A stretch of 64,000 nt of DNA from Kribbella sandramycini. GTDB taxonomy: Bacteria > Actinomycetota > Actinomycetes > Propionibacteriales > Kribbellaceae. This document shows positions 34,363 to 42,783 of this stretch, one piece after another. How positions within the stretch are numbered: position 1 is the stretch's first letter; each line of letters opens with the position of its first letter. Made by a program: the position numbers and the translations under genes. Below the pieces are notes generated by a model. It was not told the origin of the DNA and did not search any database. It worked only from the letters and a program-made list of their open reading frames with translations. The stretch spans positions 868,001-932,000 of the forward strand of contig NZ_JABJRC010000002.1 of the NCBI RefSeq assembly GCF_013131805.1. The letters are read 5' to 3'.

Positions 34363-35334
34363 ATGCGTGCCGACCGGTTGGTCTCGCTGGTCCTGTTACT
34401 GCGCCAGCGCGGTCAGCTGTCCGCGGAGACGCTCGCGCGGGAGCTCGAAGTGTCGACGCGAACGGTGTTGCGCGATATCGAGGCATTGTCGGCGGCCGGC
34501 GTACCGGTGTACGCCGAGCGCGGGCGCCATGGCGGATTCGCTTTGCTGCCCGGGTTCCGCACCGAGCTGACCGGGCTGAACCATGACGAGGCGCTCGCGC
34601 TGCTCGTCGCCGGATCGCGCCGGGGCGCGCAGGCCTTCGGCCTCGGTTCGGCGCTGGCCTCCGCGATGCTCAAGGTCGTCGACGCGCTACCCGAGAGCCA
34701 GCGCGACACCGCGACGGACGTCGCCGAGCGGCTGCTCATCGACCCCGAGACCGACCTGCTGTCGCGCCGCCAATCCCCCGACGACGTGCCTGAGGACGTC
34801 GTGGCCGAGGTACGCCGAGCTGTCTTCGCCGGCCGTCAACTCCGCATCCACTACGAGCCCATCGACCAGCCCGCCACCTGGCGCACCGTCGACCCGATCG
34901 GTCTGGTCACCGTCCGGGACCAGGGCTATTTGCTGGCGACGAAGTCCGGCGAAGACCGCACGTACCGGCTGTCCCGCATCCACGCCGCCGAGCAGCTGGC
35001 CACCCCCGCCGACCGCCCCGCCTCGGTCGACCTCGACCAGGCCTGGCAAGACCGCAGCGCCCGCTTCCGCACCAGCGGCCCGCAAGTCACCGTCGAAGCC
35101 CGAGTCCACCCCGACCACCGCGAAACGCTCGCCGCCACCGCCCTCACCATCCAGACTCAGTCCACCGATCCCGACGGCTGGCTGCGCCTCCACCTCACCT
35201 TCCAAGACCCCCGCCACGCCACCTGGGCCCTCTGGCAAGCAGCCACCTCCGCCGAAGCCCTCTCCCCCACCTGGCTCCGCCAATCCCTCCAAGCCAAAGC
35301 CACTGCCCTCGCCACCCAGTACAGCGACCGTTAG
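34363..35334 (+). CDS. YafY-type transcriptional regulator (HTH + WYL)
   Basis: 323 residues. HTH at 20-55 (LARELEVSTRTVLRDIEALSAAGVPVYAERGRHGGF), then a WYL domain (LRIHYEPIDQPATWRTVDPIGLVTVRDQGYLLATK) and a C-terminal WCX region. Probably controls itself and the RidA/DUF488 unit through the dyad above. Effector unknown. Confidence 0.9.
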   Translation: MRADRLVSLVLLLRQRGQLSAETLARELEVSTRTVLRDIEALSAAGVPVYAERGRHGGFALLPGFRTELTGLNHDEALALLVAGSRRGAQAFGLGSALASAMLKVVDALPESQRDTATDVAERLLIDPETDLLSRRQSPDDVPEDVVAEVRRAVFAGRQLRIHYEPIDQPATWRTVDPIGLVTVRDQGYLLATKSGEDRTYRLSRIHAAEQLATPADRPASVDLDQAWQDRSARFRTSGPQVTVEARVHPDHRETLAATALTIQTQSTDPDGWLRLHLTFQDPRHATWALWQAATSAEALSPTWLRQSLQAKATALATQYSDR

Positions 35335-35960
35335 CCGTTGGTCGCCGTCCACCTGGCGGCGCCGATCGTCTCCTCGACGAGGTTGAGGTGACGGCGAATG
35401 ACGGCGACGGTGCTTGGATCGGCGTCGAGGCGACCGAGGACGTCGTACAGGGCGGGGCCGAGGGGCGACCCGGGTGTGGCGCCGAGGAGGGCGGCCAGTG
35501 TGCCCGCTGCCGAAAGGTTGCCCCGGGCAAGATTTTTCGCCGCGAGCGGGAGCATGGCGAGGGCGAACGTCGTCAGGTCGGCCGGACGACCTGGAGCTCC
35601 CCGGCCCACGTGATCGAGGGTCGCTGAGAGGTCGAGGGCTCCGGGGGTGCCGATGCCGGCGAGCAGGCGTGCTTCGCCCGGAATGGGAGCGGCTGCCGGC
35701 CAGAGGTACCAGTCGACCCAGAGCGGCAGGTCGTCGACGACGTACATGGCGCCGAGGTAGCCGCCGCCGGCCGGGCCGTTGGATGGGACGTCCAGGGTGA
35801 GGACGGCGTCGCCGATCAGCGGTTCGCCCGCGACGAGCAGGAGGTCGATGTCACTCCACCTGTCCGCGGTCCCGTCAGCGAGTGAGCCGACCAGCCAGAC
35901 GGCTTCGGCGGTGATGCGCGGGACGATGGCCGCCAGCCAGCGATCGCGGTTGGCGGCCAT
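35331..35960 (-). CDS. Nucleotidyltransferase-domain protein
   Basis: 209 residues. The minimal nucleotidyltransferase motif GSLADGTADRWSDIDLLLV (Gly-Ser and Asp-x-Asp) and the following Asp (VDWYLWP) are present, followed by an alpha-helical C-terminal half. Start at ATG 35960, 8 bp after the methyltransferase stop; the 4-bp overlap with the WYL stop at the other end is convergent. Could be an antitoxin-like or antibiotic-nucleotidyltransferase-like protein; not determined. Confidence 0.8.
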   Translation of the reverse strand: MAANRDRWLAAIVPRITAEAVWLVGSLADGTADRWSDIDLLLVAGEPLIGDAVLTLDVPSNGPAGGGYLGAMYVVDDLPLWVDWYLWPAAAPIPGEARLLAGIGTPGALDLSATLDHVGRGAPGRPADLTTFALAMLPLAAKNLARGNLSAAGTLAALLGATPGSPLGPALYDVLGRLDADPSTVAVIRRHLNLVEETIGAARWTATNG

Positions 35961-35968
35961 CGAGTGGA

Positions 35969-36811
35969 TCAGGGCTTCTTGGCTACGCCGACCCAGAGGC
36001 TGCAGCTGACGTCGGTGAAGGTCTCGTTGTCGACGAGCGCTTGGGTCTCGTCGTCCGGGTGCCAGCGATAGGGAACCTCGACGCCGGGGTCGACGAGTTC
36101 GAGGCCGGCGAAGAAGCGCTCGATCTCGGCGCGGCTGCGGACCTGGGCGTCGCCGCCGTCGGCCTTGTAGACCTGGATGGCCTGCTCCCACATCTCGGGC
36201 GCGAAGTCCGGGGTGCAGTGGGAGAAGATCAGGTAGGAGCCGGGGGCGAGCGCGTCGACCAGCTGCTGGAGCAACTCGTAGGGCTTGGCGTCGTCGGGCA
36301 GGTAGTGGAAGACGCCGACGATGCTGAGGGCGACCGGCTTGCTCAGGTCGAGCACCGTGCGGACTTCTTCGGAGTCCAGGATCGCCTGCGGGTCGGTGAT
36401 GTCGGCCTCGATGTAGGCCGTCTCGCCGCTCTCGGTGCTGACCAGCAGCGCGCGCGAGTGCGCGAGCACGATCGGGTCGTTGTCGACGTAGACGACATGC
36501 GCCGCGGGGAGGACCTGCTGGACGACCTCGTGCAGGTTCGGGCTGGTGGGGATACCGGTGCCGATGTCGAGGAACTGGGTCACACCCTGCTCCGCGACGT
36601 ACCGGGCGGCCCGGTGCATCCACATCCGGTTCGACTGCGCGGCGGTGCGGAAACCGGGGAAGGCCTCCAGCAGCTTCTCGGCCACCGCGCGGTCGGGCGC
36701 GAAGTTCGTCTTACCGCCAAGGAAGTAGTCGTACACCCGCGCGCTGTGCGGCACGCCCAGGTTCAGTCGATCCGCGATGGAGGTCGCGGCCTCGTCGTTC
36801 TGCTCGCTCAT
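35969..36811 (-). CDS. SAM-dependent methyltransferase, Methyltransf_19 (DUF574) type
   Basis: 280 residues with GAGGAG 4 nt upstream of the start. Conserved: VYDYFLGGKTNFAPDR at 27-42, the SAM loop LDIGTGIPTSPNL (81-93), YVDNDPIVLAHSRALL. The family is abundant in actinomycetes and its targets are unknown. Same direction as the nucleotidyltransferase gene below it. Confidence 0.9.
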   Translation of the reverse strand: MSEQNDEAATSIADRLNLGVPHSARVYDYFLGGKTNFAPDRAVAEKLLEAFPGFRTAAQSNRMWMHRAARYVAEQGVTQFLDIGTGIPTSPNLHEVVQQVLPAAHVVYVDNDPIVLAHSRALLVSTESGETAYIEADITDPQAILDSEEVRTVLDLSKPVALSIVGVFHYLPDDAKPYELLQQLVDALAPGSYLIFSHCTPDFAPEMWEQAIQVYKADGGDAQVRSRAEIERFFAGLELVDPGVEVPYRWHPDDETQALVDNETFTDVSCSLWVGVAKKP

Positions 36812-36977
36812 GAAACTCCTCGACGCTGTGCCCCGTCCGGCTAGATCCGTATCGTAGCCGTCACCCCGCTCCCTGTGACCGCCTCCCCCGCCCCGTGTCG
36901 CCGAACGGCGGCGATGATCGAAAGTGATCGGTTGGTGGATTGGGGGTTGGAATGCGCTCTCCGGGGCTTTACTGTCG

Positions 36978-37005
36978 GATTCCCGGCGTTGCTGGGCCGG
37001 GAATC
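36978..37005. promoter_or_regulatory. Inverted repeat in pqqA upstream region
   Basis: GATTCCCGGC (36978-36987) and GCCGGGAATC (36996-37005) are exact complements 35 nt before the pqqA start, with an 8-nt centre. Likely an operator or 5' UTR hairpin. The 36812-36977 stretch holds no gene. Confidence 0.55.
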
Positions 37006-37040
37006 GAGACGGCGCCCCCCGCCACGATCGCGAGGAGAAA

Positions 37041-37142
37041 ATGATGGTGGAAAACGACGGCCGTATTGGCTGGGTTGTACCTGATTTCACCGAGTTCGAG
37101 ACACCCACGGAGGTCACCGGCTACGCCGGCCGCCTCGGGTGA
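37041..37142 (+). CDS. pqqA: PQQ precursor peptide PqqA
   Basis: 33 codons, GCGAGGAGAAA just before the ATG pair (37041 and 37044). The diagnostic Glu-x-x-x-Tyr of PqqA is there: Glu24-Val-Thr-Gly-Tyr28 in TEVTGYAG; these two side chains become the PQQ skeleton. The first residues (MMVENDGRIGWVVPDF) are the recognition leader. It heads a pqqA-C-D-E-B cluster; no pqqF/G protease gene lies in the window, so another protease must release the product. Confidence 0.9.
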   Translation: MMVENDGRIGWVVPDFTEFETPTEVTGYAGRLG

Positions 37143-37213
37143 GTTTCGCCTGAATCCCGTGTGACGACACGCTGATCGGGTCGCCGCCCCAACCCGGTCA
37201 TCTTCCTGCTCGC

Positions 37214-37238
37214 GCCCGGCGGCCGTGTGCCGCCGGGC
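37214..37238 (+). terminator. Hairpin between pqqA and pqqC
   Basis: Exact 10-bp arms 37214-37223 and 37229-37238 (GCCCGGCGGC and complement), 5-nt loop, lie in the 196-bp gap. It may attenuate read-through so that pqqA is made in excess, a known pattern in PQQ operons. Confidence 0.6.
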
Positions 37239-37338
37239 CGGGCGGGCCTACGGTCAGCCGGCGTGTATTCCCCTGCGTTCCATCCCGTGGGCGACGTGTG
37301 GAAAATGTTCCATTACCGTCGTTGGACCCGGAGGATTT

Positions 37339-38028
37339 ATGCAGCCGATGGATGCGGACGAATTCGTCACCACGTTGCGCGGCCTTTCGCATCGCTATTG
37401 GGGGACGCACCCGTTCCACCAGCGGATGCACGCCGGCGAGTTGTCGCAGCCCGAGCTGCAGGTCTGGGCGGCCAACCGCTGGTACTACCAGAGCGCGATC
37501 CCGCGCAAGGACGCGGCGATCATCAGCAACTGCCCGCTGCCCGATGTCCGCCGCCAGTGGTTGCCGCGGATCGTCTACCACGACGGCGCCGCGCCCGGTG
37601 AGGGTGGGATGGAGCGGTGGCTGCGGCTGTGCGAAGCCGTCGGTCTCACTCGCGACGAGGTGCTCGACGAGCGGCATGTCGCGCCGGCGGCCCGGTTCGC
37701 GGTCGACGCGTACGTCGAGTTCGCGCGATCGAAACCCTGGGTGACAGCGGTCGCCTCCGGGCTGACCGAGATGTTCTCCGGACATCTGATGAAGGCCCGG
37801 GTCGCCGACATGCTCGCGCAGTACGACTGGATCCGCCGCGAGGATCTCGCCTACTTCACGAACCGGATCGACGCGGTCTCCGGTGAAGGCGAGGCCACGC
37901 TCGCCCTCGTCGTCGCCCATTGCCGTACGCGCGCCGACCAGGACGCCGCGGTCGCGGCGCTCTCGTTCAAGTGCGACGTGCTGTGGTCGCTGCTCGACGC
38001 CATCGACCTTGCCGCGAGCAAACAATGA
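37339..38028 (+). CDS. pqqC: Pyrroloquinoline-quinone synthase PqqC
   Basis: 229 residues, all-helical haem-oxygenase-like family. The oxidase closes the ring and does the last eight-electron oxidation with O2 without a metal cofactor. Against Klebsiella numbering, shifted by three: His24 (THPFH), His81 (YHDG), Glu144 (LTEMF), Arg154, Tyr172, Arg176 and Lys211 are all present; the equivalent of His154 reads Met151. ATG 37339 is chosen with GGAGG 6 nt upstream. The pqqD start overlaps its stop by 4 bp. Confidence 0.95.
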   Translation: MQPMDADEFVTTLRGLSHRYWGTHPFHQRMHAGELSQPELQVWAANRWYYQSAIPRKDAAIISNCPLPDVRRQWLPRIVYHDGAAPGEGGMERWLRLCEAVGLTRDEVLDERHVAPAARFAVDAYVEFARSKPWVTAVASGLTEMFSGHLMKARVADMLAQYDWIRREDLAYFTNRIDAVSGEGEATLALVVAHCRTRADQDAAVAALSFKCDVLWSLLDAIDLAASKQ

Positions 38029-38297
38029 GTACGCCGGAAGCGGACCCGCGCCCCGTATTGCGACGCGGCGTCCGGCTCAGCTACGACTCCGTCCGCTCGG
38101 CGTGGGTCGTGTTGCACCCGGAGGGTGTGTTGATGCCGAACGCAACGGCCACGGCCGTCCTCGAGCTGTGCGATGGAGAGCGCTCCCTGAGCGAGATCGC
38201 GAAGCTGCTCGGCGACACGTACGCCGACGTCCGCCCCGAGCAGATCCGCGCTCTGCTCGATCGGCTCGCCGACAAGCAGGTCATCCAATGGAGCTGA
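38025..38297 (+). CDS. pqqD: PQQ peptide chaperone PqqD
   Basis: 90 residues, ATGA overlap with pqqC. Residues 13-90 form the winged-helix RRE-type fold (RRGVRLSYDSVRSAWVVLHPEGVL...LSEIAKLLGDTY...IRALLDRLADKQVIQ) that binds PqqA and presents it to PqqE. Shorter than pqqD of some organisms only by its tail; pqqE start overlaps it by 10 bp. Confidence 0.95.
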   Translation: MSTPEADPRPVLRRGVRLSYDSVRSAWVVLHPEGVLMPNATATAVLELCDGERSLSEIAKLLGDTYADVRPEQIRALLDRLADKQVIQWS

Positions 38298-39379
38298 CCG
38301 AGAACAAGTACGGCGCCGCTCCCCCACTCAGCCTGACCGCCGAGGTCACTCATCGCTGCCCGCTGCACTGCCCGTACTGCTCCAATCCGCTCGAGCTGCT
38401 CGGGCGCGAAGACGAGCTGAGCACCGACGATTGGCGCGACGTCCTGACCCAGGCGCGGGAGCTCGGCGTCCTGCAGGTGCATTTCTCCGGCGGTGAGCCG
38501 CTGGGCCGGCGTGACCTGGCCGAGCTGATCGAGCACACGGCCGGCCTCGGCGCGTACGTCAACCTGGTCACCAGCGGGCTCGGGCTGACCGAGCGCCGCC
38601 TGGAGAGCCTGGTGGACGCCGGACTCAACCACGTGCAGCTCTCCGTTCAGGGCGCGGACGCCGCTGTCGGCGATCTGATCGCGGGTGCGCGGGCGCATCA
38701 GCACAAGATCACCGCCGCTGAGCTGGTACGGCGCGCTGGGCTCCCGTTGAGCGTGAACGTCGTCCTGCATCGGGCGAATCACGACCAGCTCGCGCAGCTG
38801 ATCACCTTCGCCGAGGAGCTCGGCGCCGACCGGCTGGAGCTCGCCAACACGCAGTACTACGGCTGGGCGCTCAAGAACCGCTCGCAGCTGATGCCGACGC
38901 CGGAGCAGCTGGCCGCGGCCGAGCCGATCGTGGACGAGGCGATGCGGCGACTCAAGGGCCGGATGCAGATCGTCTACGTGATCGCCGACTACCCGGAGAA
39001 GTACCCGAAGCCGTGTACCTACGGCTGGGGTGCTCGGCAGATCACGGTCGCGCCGGACGGGAAGGTGCTGCCGTGCCCGGCCGCCGCGTCGATCACGACC
39101 CTGCAGCTCGAGAACGTCAGGGAGCGCTCTCTGGCCGCGATCTGGTACGACTCCGGCGCGTTCAACGCCTACCGCGGACAGGATTGGATGAGCGACACCT
39201 GCCGCACCTGCGATCGCCGCGAGCTGGACTTCGGCGGCTGCCGGTGTCAGGCCTTCCTGCTCACCGGGGACGCGGCCGCGACCGACCCGGTCTGCCATCG
39301 GTCGCCGGATCGTGGGGTCGTCGACCTGATCCTGGCCGAGCCGCGCCGGAGCGGTTTCGTGATGAGGAGCCCGCAATGA
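38288..39379 (+). CDS. pqqE: PqqA peptide cyclase PqqE, radical SAM/SPASM
   Basis: 363 residues. Radical SAM cluster Cys24-x3-Cys28-x2-Cys31 (HRCPLHCPYC). SPASM cysteines appear at Cys243, Cys263, Cys305, Cys308, Cys318, Cys320 and Cys336 (CTYGWG, LPCPAA, DTCRTCDR, GGCRCQAF), ligating the auxiliary clusters. Joins Glu and Tyr of PqqA by C-C bond. FSGGEPLGRRDL is the SAM-binding GGE. GTG-type alternatives are not needed; ATG 38288 overlaps pqqD by 10 bp. Confidence 0.96.
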   Translation: MELTENKYGAAPPLSLTAEVTHRCPLHCPYCSNPLELLGREDELSTDDWRDVLTQARELGVLQVHFSGGEPLGRRDLAELIEHTAGLGAYVNLVTSGLGLTERRLESLVDAGLNHVQLSVQGADAAVGDLIAGARAHQHKITAAELVRRAGLPLSVNVVLHRANHDQLAQLITFAEELGADRLELANTQYYGWALKNRSQLMPTPEQLAAAEPIVDEAMRRLKGRMQIVYVIADYPEKYPKPCTYGWGARQITVAPDGKVLPCPAAASITTLQLENVRERSLAAIWYDSGAFNAYRGQDWMSDTCRTCDRRELDFGGCRCQAFLLTGDAAATDPVCHRSPDRGVVDLILAEPRRSGFVMRSPQ

Positions 39380-40188
39380 AGGTGATCGTGCTCGGGACCG
39401 CCGCGGGTGGTGGGTTCCCGCAGTGGAACTGCGCCTGCCCGACCTGTGCCGATCCGGCACTGCCGGCCCGGACGCAGGACGGTCTCGCGATCAGCGCCGA
39501 CGGCGACAACTGGTACCTGGTCAACGCGTCACCCGATATCCGCGCGCAGATCCTGGCCACGCCCGAGTTGCGGGCCGGGCCGGGGGTGCGGGAGACGCCG
39601 ATCCGCGGCGTCCTGCTCACCGACGCCGAGCTCGACCACACGCTCGGTCTGCTCCTGTTGCGTGAGGCGGACGCACTTGAGGTGTACGCGCCGCCCGCCG
39701 TCCTGACCGCGGTCGGGCGCTTCCGCGACATCACCGATCGGTACCACGCCTGGTCGTGGTCGCCGGTGCCCGACAAACTCGACGGGATCGCGGTGAGCAC
39801 GCTTGCTGTCAGCAACAAACGTCCTCGGTACGCCGATGAGCCCGTGCCCGGCCCGTGGGTCGTCGCCTACCGCTTCGAGCACGACGGCAAGGCGCTCGTC
39901 TACGCGCCCTGCCTGGCCGACCTCCCCGACGGCTTCGAGCAGTTCGCGGCCGGCGCGACGTACGTCGTCCTGGACGGAACCTTCTACAGTGCCGGCGAGA
40001 TGCCCGGTCAGACCGTGATGGGTCACCTCCCGGTGCGGACGACGATCGATCGGCTCGACGGCCGGCTGGTCTTCACCCACCTGAACAACACCAACCCGCT
40101 CGTCGATCCGGACTCCCCCGAGCGGGCCGAGCTGGCGGCGCGCGGGCATGTCGTCCCCGACGACGGCACCCGATGGGAGTTCAGCTGA
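39376..40188 (+). CDS. pqqB: PQQ biosynthesis metallo-beta-lactamase-fold protein PqqB
   Basis: 270 residues, ATGA overlap with pqqE. MBL-fold with CACPTCAD structural zinc site at 19-25 and the family motif LLTDAELDHTLGLLLLRE, with the Asp/His set shifted from the standard HxHxDH. Proposed hydroxylase of the tyrosine-derived intermediate, or carrier. Last gene of the operon; it converges with a HAD gene, overlapping by 8 bp. Confidence 0.94.
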   Translation: MKVIVLGTAAGGGFPQWNCACPTCADPALPARTQDGLAISADGDNWYLVNASPDIRAQILATPELRAGPGVRETPIRGVLLTDAELDHTLGLLLLREADALEVYAPPAVLTAVGRFRDITDRYHAWSWSPVPDKLDGIAVSTLAVSNKRPRYADEPVPGPWVVAYRFEHDGKALVYAPCLADLPDGFEQFAAGATYVVLDGTFYSAGEMPGQTVMGHLPVRTTIDRLDGRLVFTHLNNTNPLVDPDSPERAELAARGHVVPDDGTRWEFS

Positions 40189-40783
40189 CTCCGTGACCGG
40201 CGAGGAGGGCGCGGAGTACGTCGTACCCCTGCGTGAAGTCCCATTGCTCGGCAGGCATGCCGGCTGCCCGGGCGCCTTCGACGTTGCGTGACCTGTCGTC
40301 GATGAACAGGATCTCGTCGATGGGTGCGCTGATTCGGTCGGCGGCCTGGGTGAAGAACTGCGGGTCGGGTTTGGCGACGCCGAGCTCGTGCGAGTAGCAG
40401 CTGACGTCGAAGAGGTCGTCGTAGCCGAGTGCGGTCCGCATGTGGGCGCCGCGGCGGTGCTCCTGATTCGTGCCCAGATGGACGCCGTACCCGCTGCGCC
40501 GCAGCGCGTGCACGACCTCGATCGACTCCTCGATCACCACGATCCGTTTCCAGACCGCGTCGTACAGCTCGGCCGCGGGGGTCGTGACGCCGTACTTGCG
40601 GAGGCCGGCGGCCAGCACGGGGAGGTAGTCGCCGTCGCCGGCGAGCATTGGGAGCTCGGCTTTCCAGGTCTCGTGGAGAAACTCGCGGGTGCGGGCGCCG
40701 ACGTACGGCTCGATCGCGGCGTACCAGCCGCCGGGGAGGTCCTGGAGGACTCCGTCCGCGTCGAACAGCAGGTGGCGAATCAT
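40181..40783 (-). CDS. HAD-family hydrolase
   Basis: 200 residues. Motif I LFDADGVLQD, motif II GTNQEHRRG (Thr), Lys in GVAKPDPQFF, motif IV FIDDRSRNVEGARAAGM. Phosphatase or epoxide-hydrolase-N-terminal like; substrate unknown. Upstream frame antisense to the VOC gene is excluded; 54 bp separate the divergent starts. Confidence 0.88.
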   Translation of the reverse strand: MIRHLLFDADGVLQDLPGGWYAAIEPYVGARTREFLHETWKAELPMLAGDGDYLPVLAAGLRKYGVTTPAAELYDAVWKRIVVIEESIEVVHALRRSGYGVHLGTNQEHRRGAHMRTALGYDDLFDVSCYSHELGVAKPDPQFFTQAADRISAPIDEILFIDDRSRNVEGARAAGMPAEQWDFTQGYDVLRALLAGHGVS

Positions 40784-40837
40784 CGGGCCGATGATAATCA
40801 GGTGCCGTGGGCGTTGGCGCGTGCCTAGGGTGCGGGC

Positions 40838-41503
40838 ATGGGTATTCGGTTCGAGACGTTGACGTATGCAGCGCAGGATCCGGAGGCGCTGGCGCGGTTC
40901 TGGGGCGGGGTGCTCGGGTTCGCCGTGGACGGCGCTGTCGTGACGACGGCTGACGGGGCGTACCGGATCCGGTTCGTGCCGAGTGAGCTGCCGAAGCTCG
41001 GCCCGAATCAGATGCACTTCGACATCACGAGCACGTCGCCGGCCGACCAGGAGCGTTTGGTCGCCCGCACGCTGGAGCTGGGCGGACGGCACCTCGACAT
41101 CGGCCAGTCGCCCGACGAGCCGCACGTCGTACTGGCCGACCCCGAGGGCAACGAGTTCTGCGTGATCGAGCCGACCAACAACTTCCTGGCCGGCATCCGC
41201 GGTATCGGCGCCTTCTCCTCGGACGGTACGCAGGCCGTCGGCTACTTCTGGAGCAAGGCCCTCGATTGGCCCCTCGTCTGGGACCAGGACGAGGAGACCG
41301 CCATCCAGTCTCCCCGGGGCGGTACGAAGATTGCCTGGGGCGGCCCGCCCGTCGCGGCCAAACTCGGGCCGAACCGCCTCCGCCTCGAACTACGCGTGGA
41401 CGACGACCAGGACGTCGAGCGCTTGCTCGCCCTGGGCGCGACGCTGCTCGAGGACGGCGTCCTGGCGGATCCGGACGGCAACGAGTTCAGCATCCGCCGA
41501 TGA
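40838..41503 (+). CDS. Two-domain VOC/glyoxalase-like protein
   Basis: 221 residues, two VOC halves (MGIRFETLTYAAQDPEALARFWGG ... PEGNEFCVIEPTNN, then GTQAVGYFWSKALDWPLVWDQDEETAIQSP ... PDGNEFSIRR). Related to the truncated protein at 30618. Substrate unknown. The downstream HAD gene starts 4 bp inside its stop. Confidence 0.88.
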   Translation: MGIRFETLTYAAQDPEALARFWGGVLGFAVDGAVVTTADGAYRIRFVPSELPKLGPNQMHFDITSTSPADQERLVARTLELGGRHLDIGQSPDEPHVVLADPEGNEFCVIEPTNNFLAGIRGIGAFSSDGTQAVGYFWSKALDWPLVWDQDEETAIQSPRGGTKIAWGGPPVAAKLGPNRLRLELRVDDDQDVERLLALGATLLEDGVLADPDGNEFSIRR

Positions 41504-42126
41504 GCAAGCGGTTCGTCGTTCTGGACGCGATGGGCGTGCTTTATCGGCACGGCAACGTCGTCCGGAACCTTCTCATCCCGTACCTGCGCGATGGTGGTTG
41601 CACTCGGACCGAGACCGACATCCGCGATGCCTACCGCCGCTGCACGCTCGGGGAGATCTCGACGGGCGACCTGTGGGCGCGGCTCGGCGTACCGGCTGAT
41701 GACGCTGCCTATTGCGAGCGGCACGTATTGACCCCGGGCGCTCCGGAGCTGCTGCGCGACCTCAGCTCGGCCGGGATCACGCCGCTGGTGCTGACCAACG
41801 ACGCTGCGCCGTGGTCCGAGCTTCTGCGCAGGCGGTTCGGGCTGAGCGAGTACGTCGATCGCTGGTTCGTCAGCTCGGAGATCGGGGCCCGCAAGCCGGC
41901 CCCGGCCGCGTACGACGCCGTACTGCGGCACCCAGGCCTTGATCCAGCACAGTCGGTCCTCGTCGACGACCGGCCCACGAACCTGGTCGCCGCCCAGGAG
42001 GCGGGTTTCGCGCCGGTCCTGTTTCACAGCGACGACACCGCGGCCAACCCGGTGGCCGGGTTCGCACCTGCCGCCGTCCGCAGCATGCCTGAATTGTTCG
42101 CCTGGCTCAGCTCTTGGCCGAGATGA
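41500..42126 (+). CDS. HAD-family hydrolase with DxM motif I
   Basis: 208 residues. Motif I VLDAMGVLY retains the nucleophile Asp9, but the second Asp (general acid) reads Met11; motif II LTNDAAPW, Lys in ARKPAPAAY and VDDRPTNLVAAQEAGF complete the fold. Dehalogenase-like or non-phosphatase HADs use other second residues. The 3' end overlaps the convergent VOC gene by 20 bp. Confidence 0.85.
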   Translation: MSKRFVVLDAMGVLYRHGNVVRNLLIPYLRDGGCTRTETDIRDAYRRCTLGEISTGDLWARLGVPADDAAYCERHVLTPGAPELLRDLSSAGITPLVLTNDAAPWSELLRRRFGLSEYVDRWFVSSEIGARKPAPAAYDAVLRHPGLDPAQSVLVDDRPTNLVAAQEAGFAPVLFHSDDTAANPVAGFAPAAVRSMPELFAWLSSWPR

Positions 42127-42496
42127 TCTGGACGAGGTTGCCGCAGGTGTCGTCGAAGACGGCCATCAGGTTGAGGCCGATGTCGGTCGGCGGATGGGTG
42201 AACTCGACCCCCTGAGCGGTCAGGCGCTCGTGCTCGGCAGCGACGTCGTCCACCTCGAACTGGACGAGCGGAATGCCGTCCTCGACGAGGGCGTCGCGGT
42301 AGGGCTTCACGGCCGGGTGCCCCGACGGTTCGAGCAACAACTCGGGCCCATCCGGCCGCTCCGGCGACACCACAGTCAGCCAGGCCGCATCGCCCAAGGG
42401 CACATCATGTTTCTTCACGAACCCGAGCACATCGGTGTAGAACGTCAGCGCCTTGCGCTGATCGTCCACGAACACGCTCACCAGATTGATCCTCAT
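42107..42496 (-). CDS. VOC family protein
   Basis: 129 residues, single VOC domain; MRINLVSVFVDDQRKALTFYTDVLGF and PLVQFEVDDVAAEHERL...VEFTHPPTDIGLNLMAVFDDTCGNLVQIIS. Close to YdfO/PhnB types that bind a metal. It follows the ArsR gene with a 1-base TGATG overlap and is thus its probable target. Confidence 0.88.
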   Translation of the reverse strand: MRINLVSVFVDDQRKALTFYTDVLGFVKKHDVPLGDAAWLTVVSPERPDGPELLLEPSGHPAVKPYRDALVEDGIPLVQFEVDDVAAEHERLTAQGVEFTHPPTDIGLNLMAVFDDTCGNLVQIISAKS

Positions 42497-42777
42497 CACT
42501 GCTCCTTCTCGCCAAGGGGCCACCGCCGCGCAATCTCCGCCAGCGGCTCCGGATTGAAATAGTGGTACTTCGATCGCCCGCGCTTCTCCGTCACGACCAG
42601 CCCAGCCGCCTCCAGCACCCCCAAATGCTGCGAGATCGCCTGCCGCGTCAGCCCCAGCCCATGCCGAGTCGCCAGCACCGAACAGATCTCGAACAACGTC
42701 TGCCCGTCCCGCGCCGCCAACTCGTCCAGAACCACCCGCCGCGTCTCGTCGTCCAACGCCCGATAAACCGTCACCAC
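42496..42777 (-). CDS. ArsR-type transcriptional regulator
   Basis: About 93 residues from GTG 42777 (GTG 42774 is equally possible). HTH LTRQAISQHLGVLEAAGLVVTEKRGRSKYHYFNP, no cysteine-pair metal site, so an SdpR/aut-type ArsR. The start lies 6-8 nt after a TATAGT -10 box, so the mRNA is probably leaderless. It shares a unit with the VOC gene. Confidence 0.85.
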   Translation of the reverse strand: MVTVYRALDDETRRVVLDELAARDGQTLFEICSVLATRHGLGLTRQAISQHLGVLEAAGLVVTEKRGRSKYHYFNPEPLAEIARRWPLGEKEQ

Positions 42778-42783
42778 ACCCCC

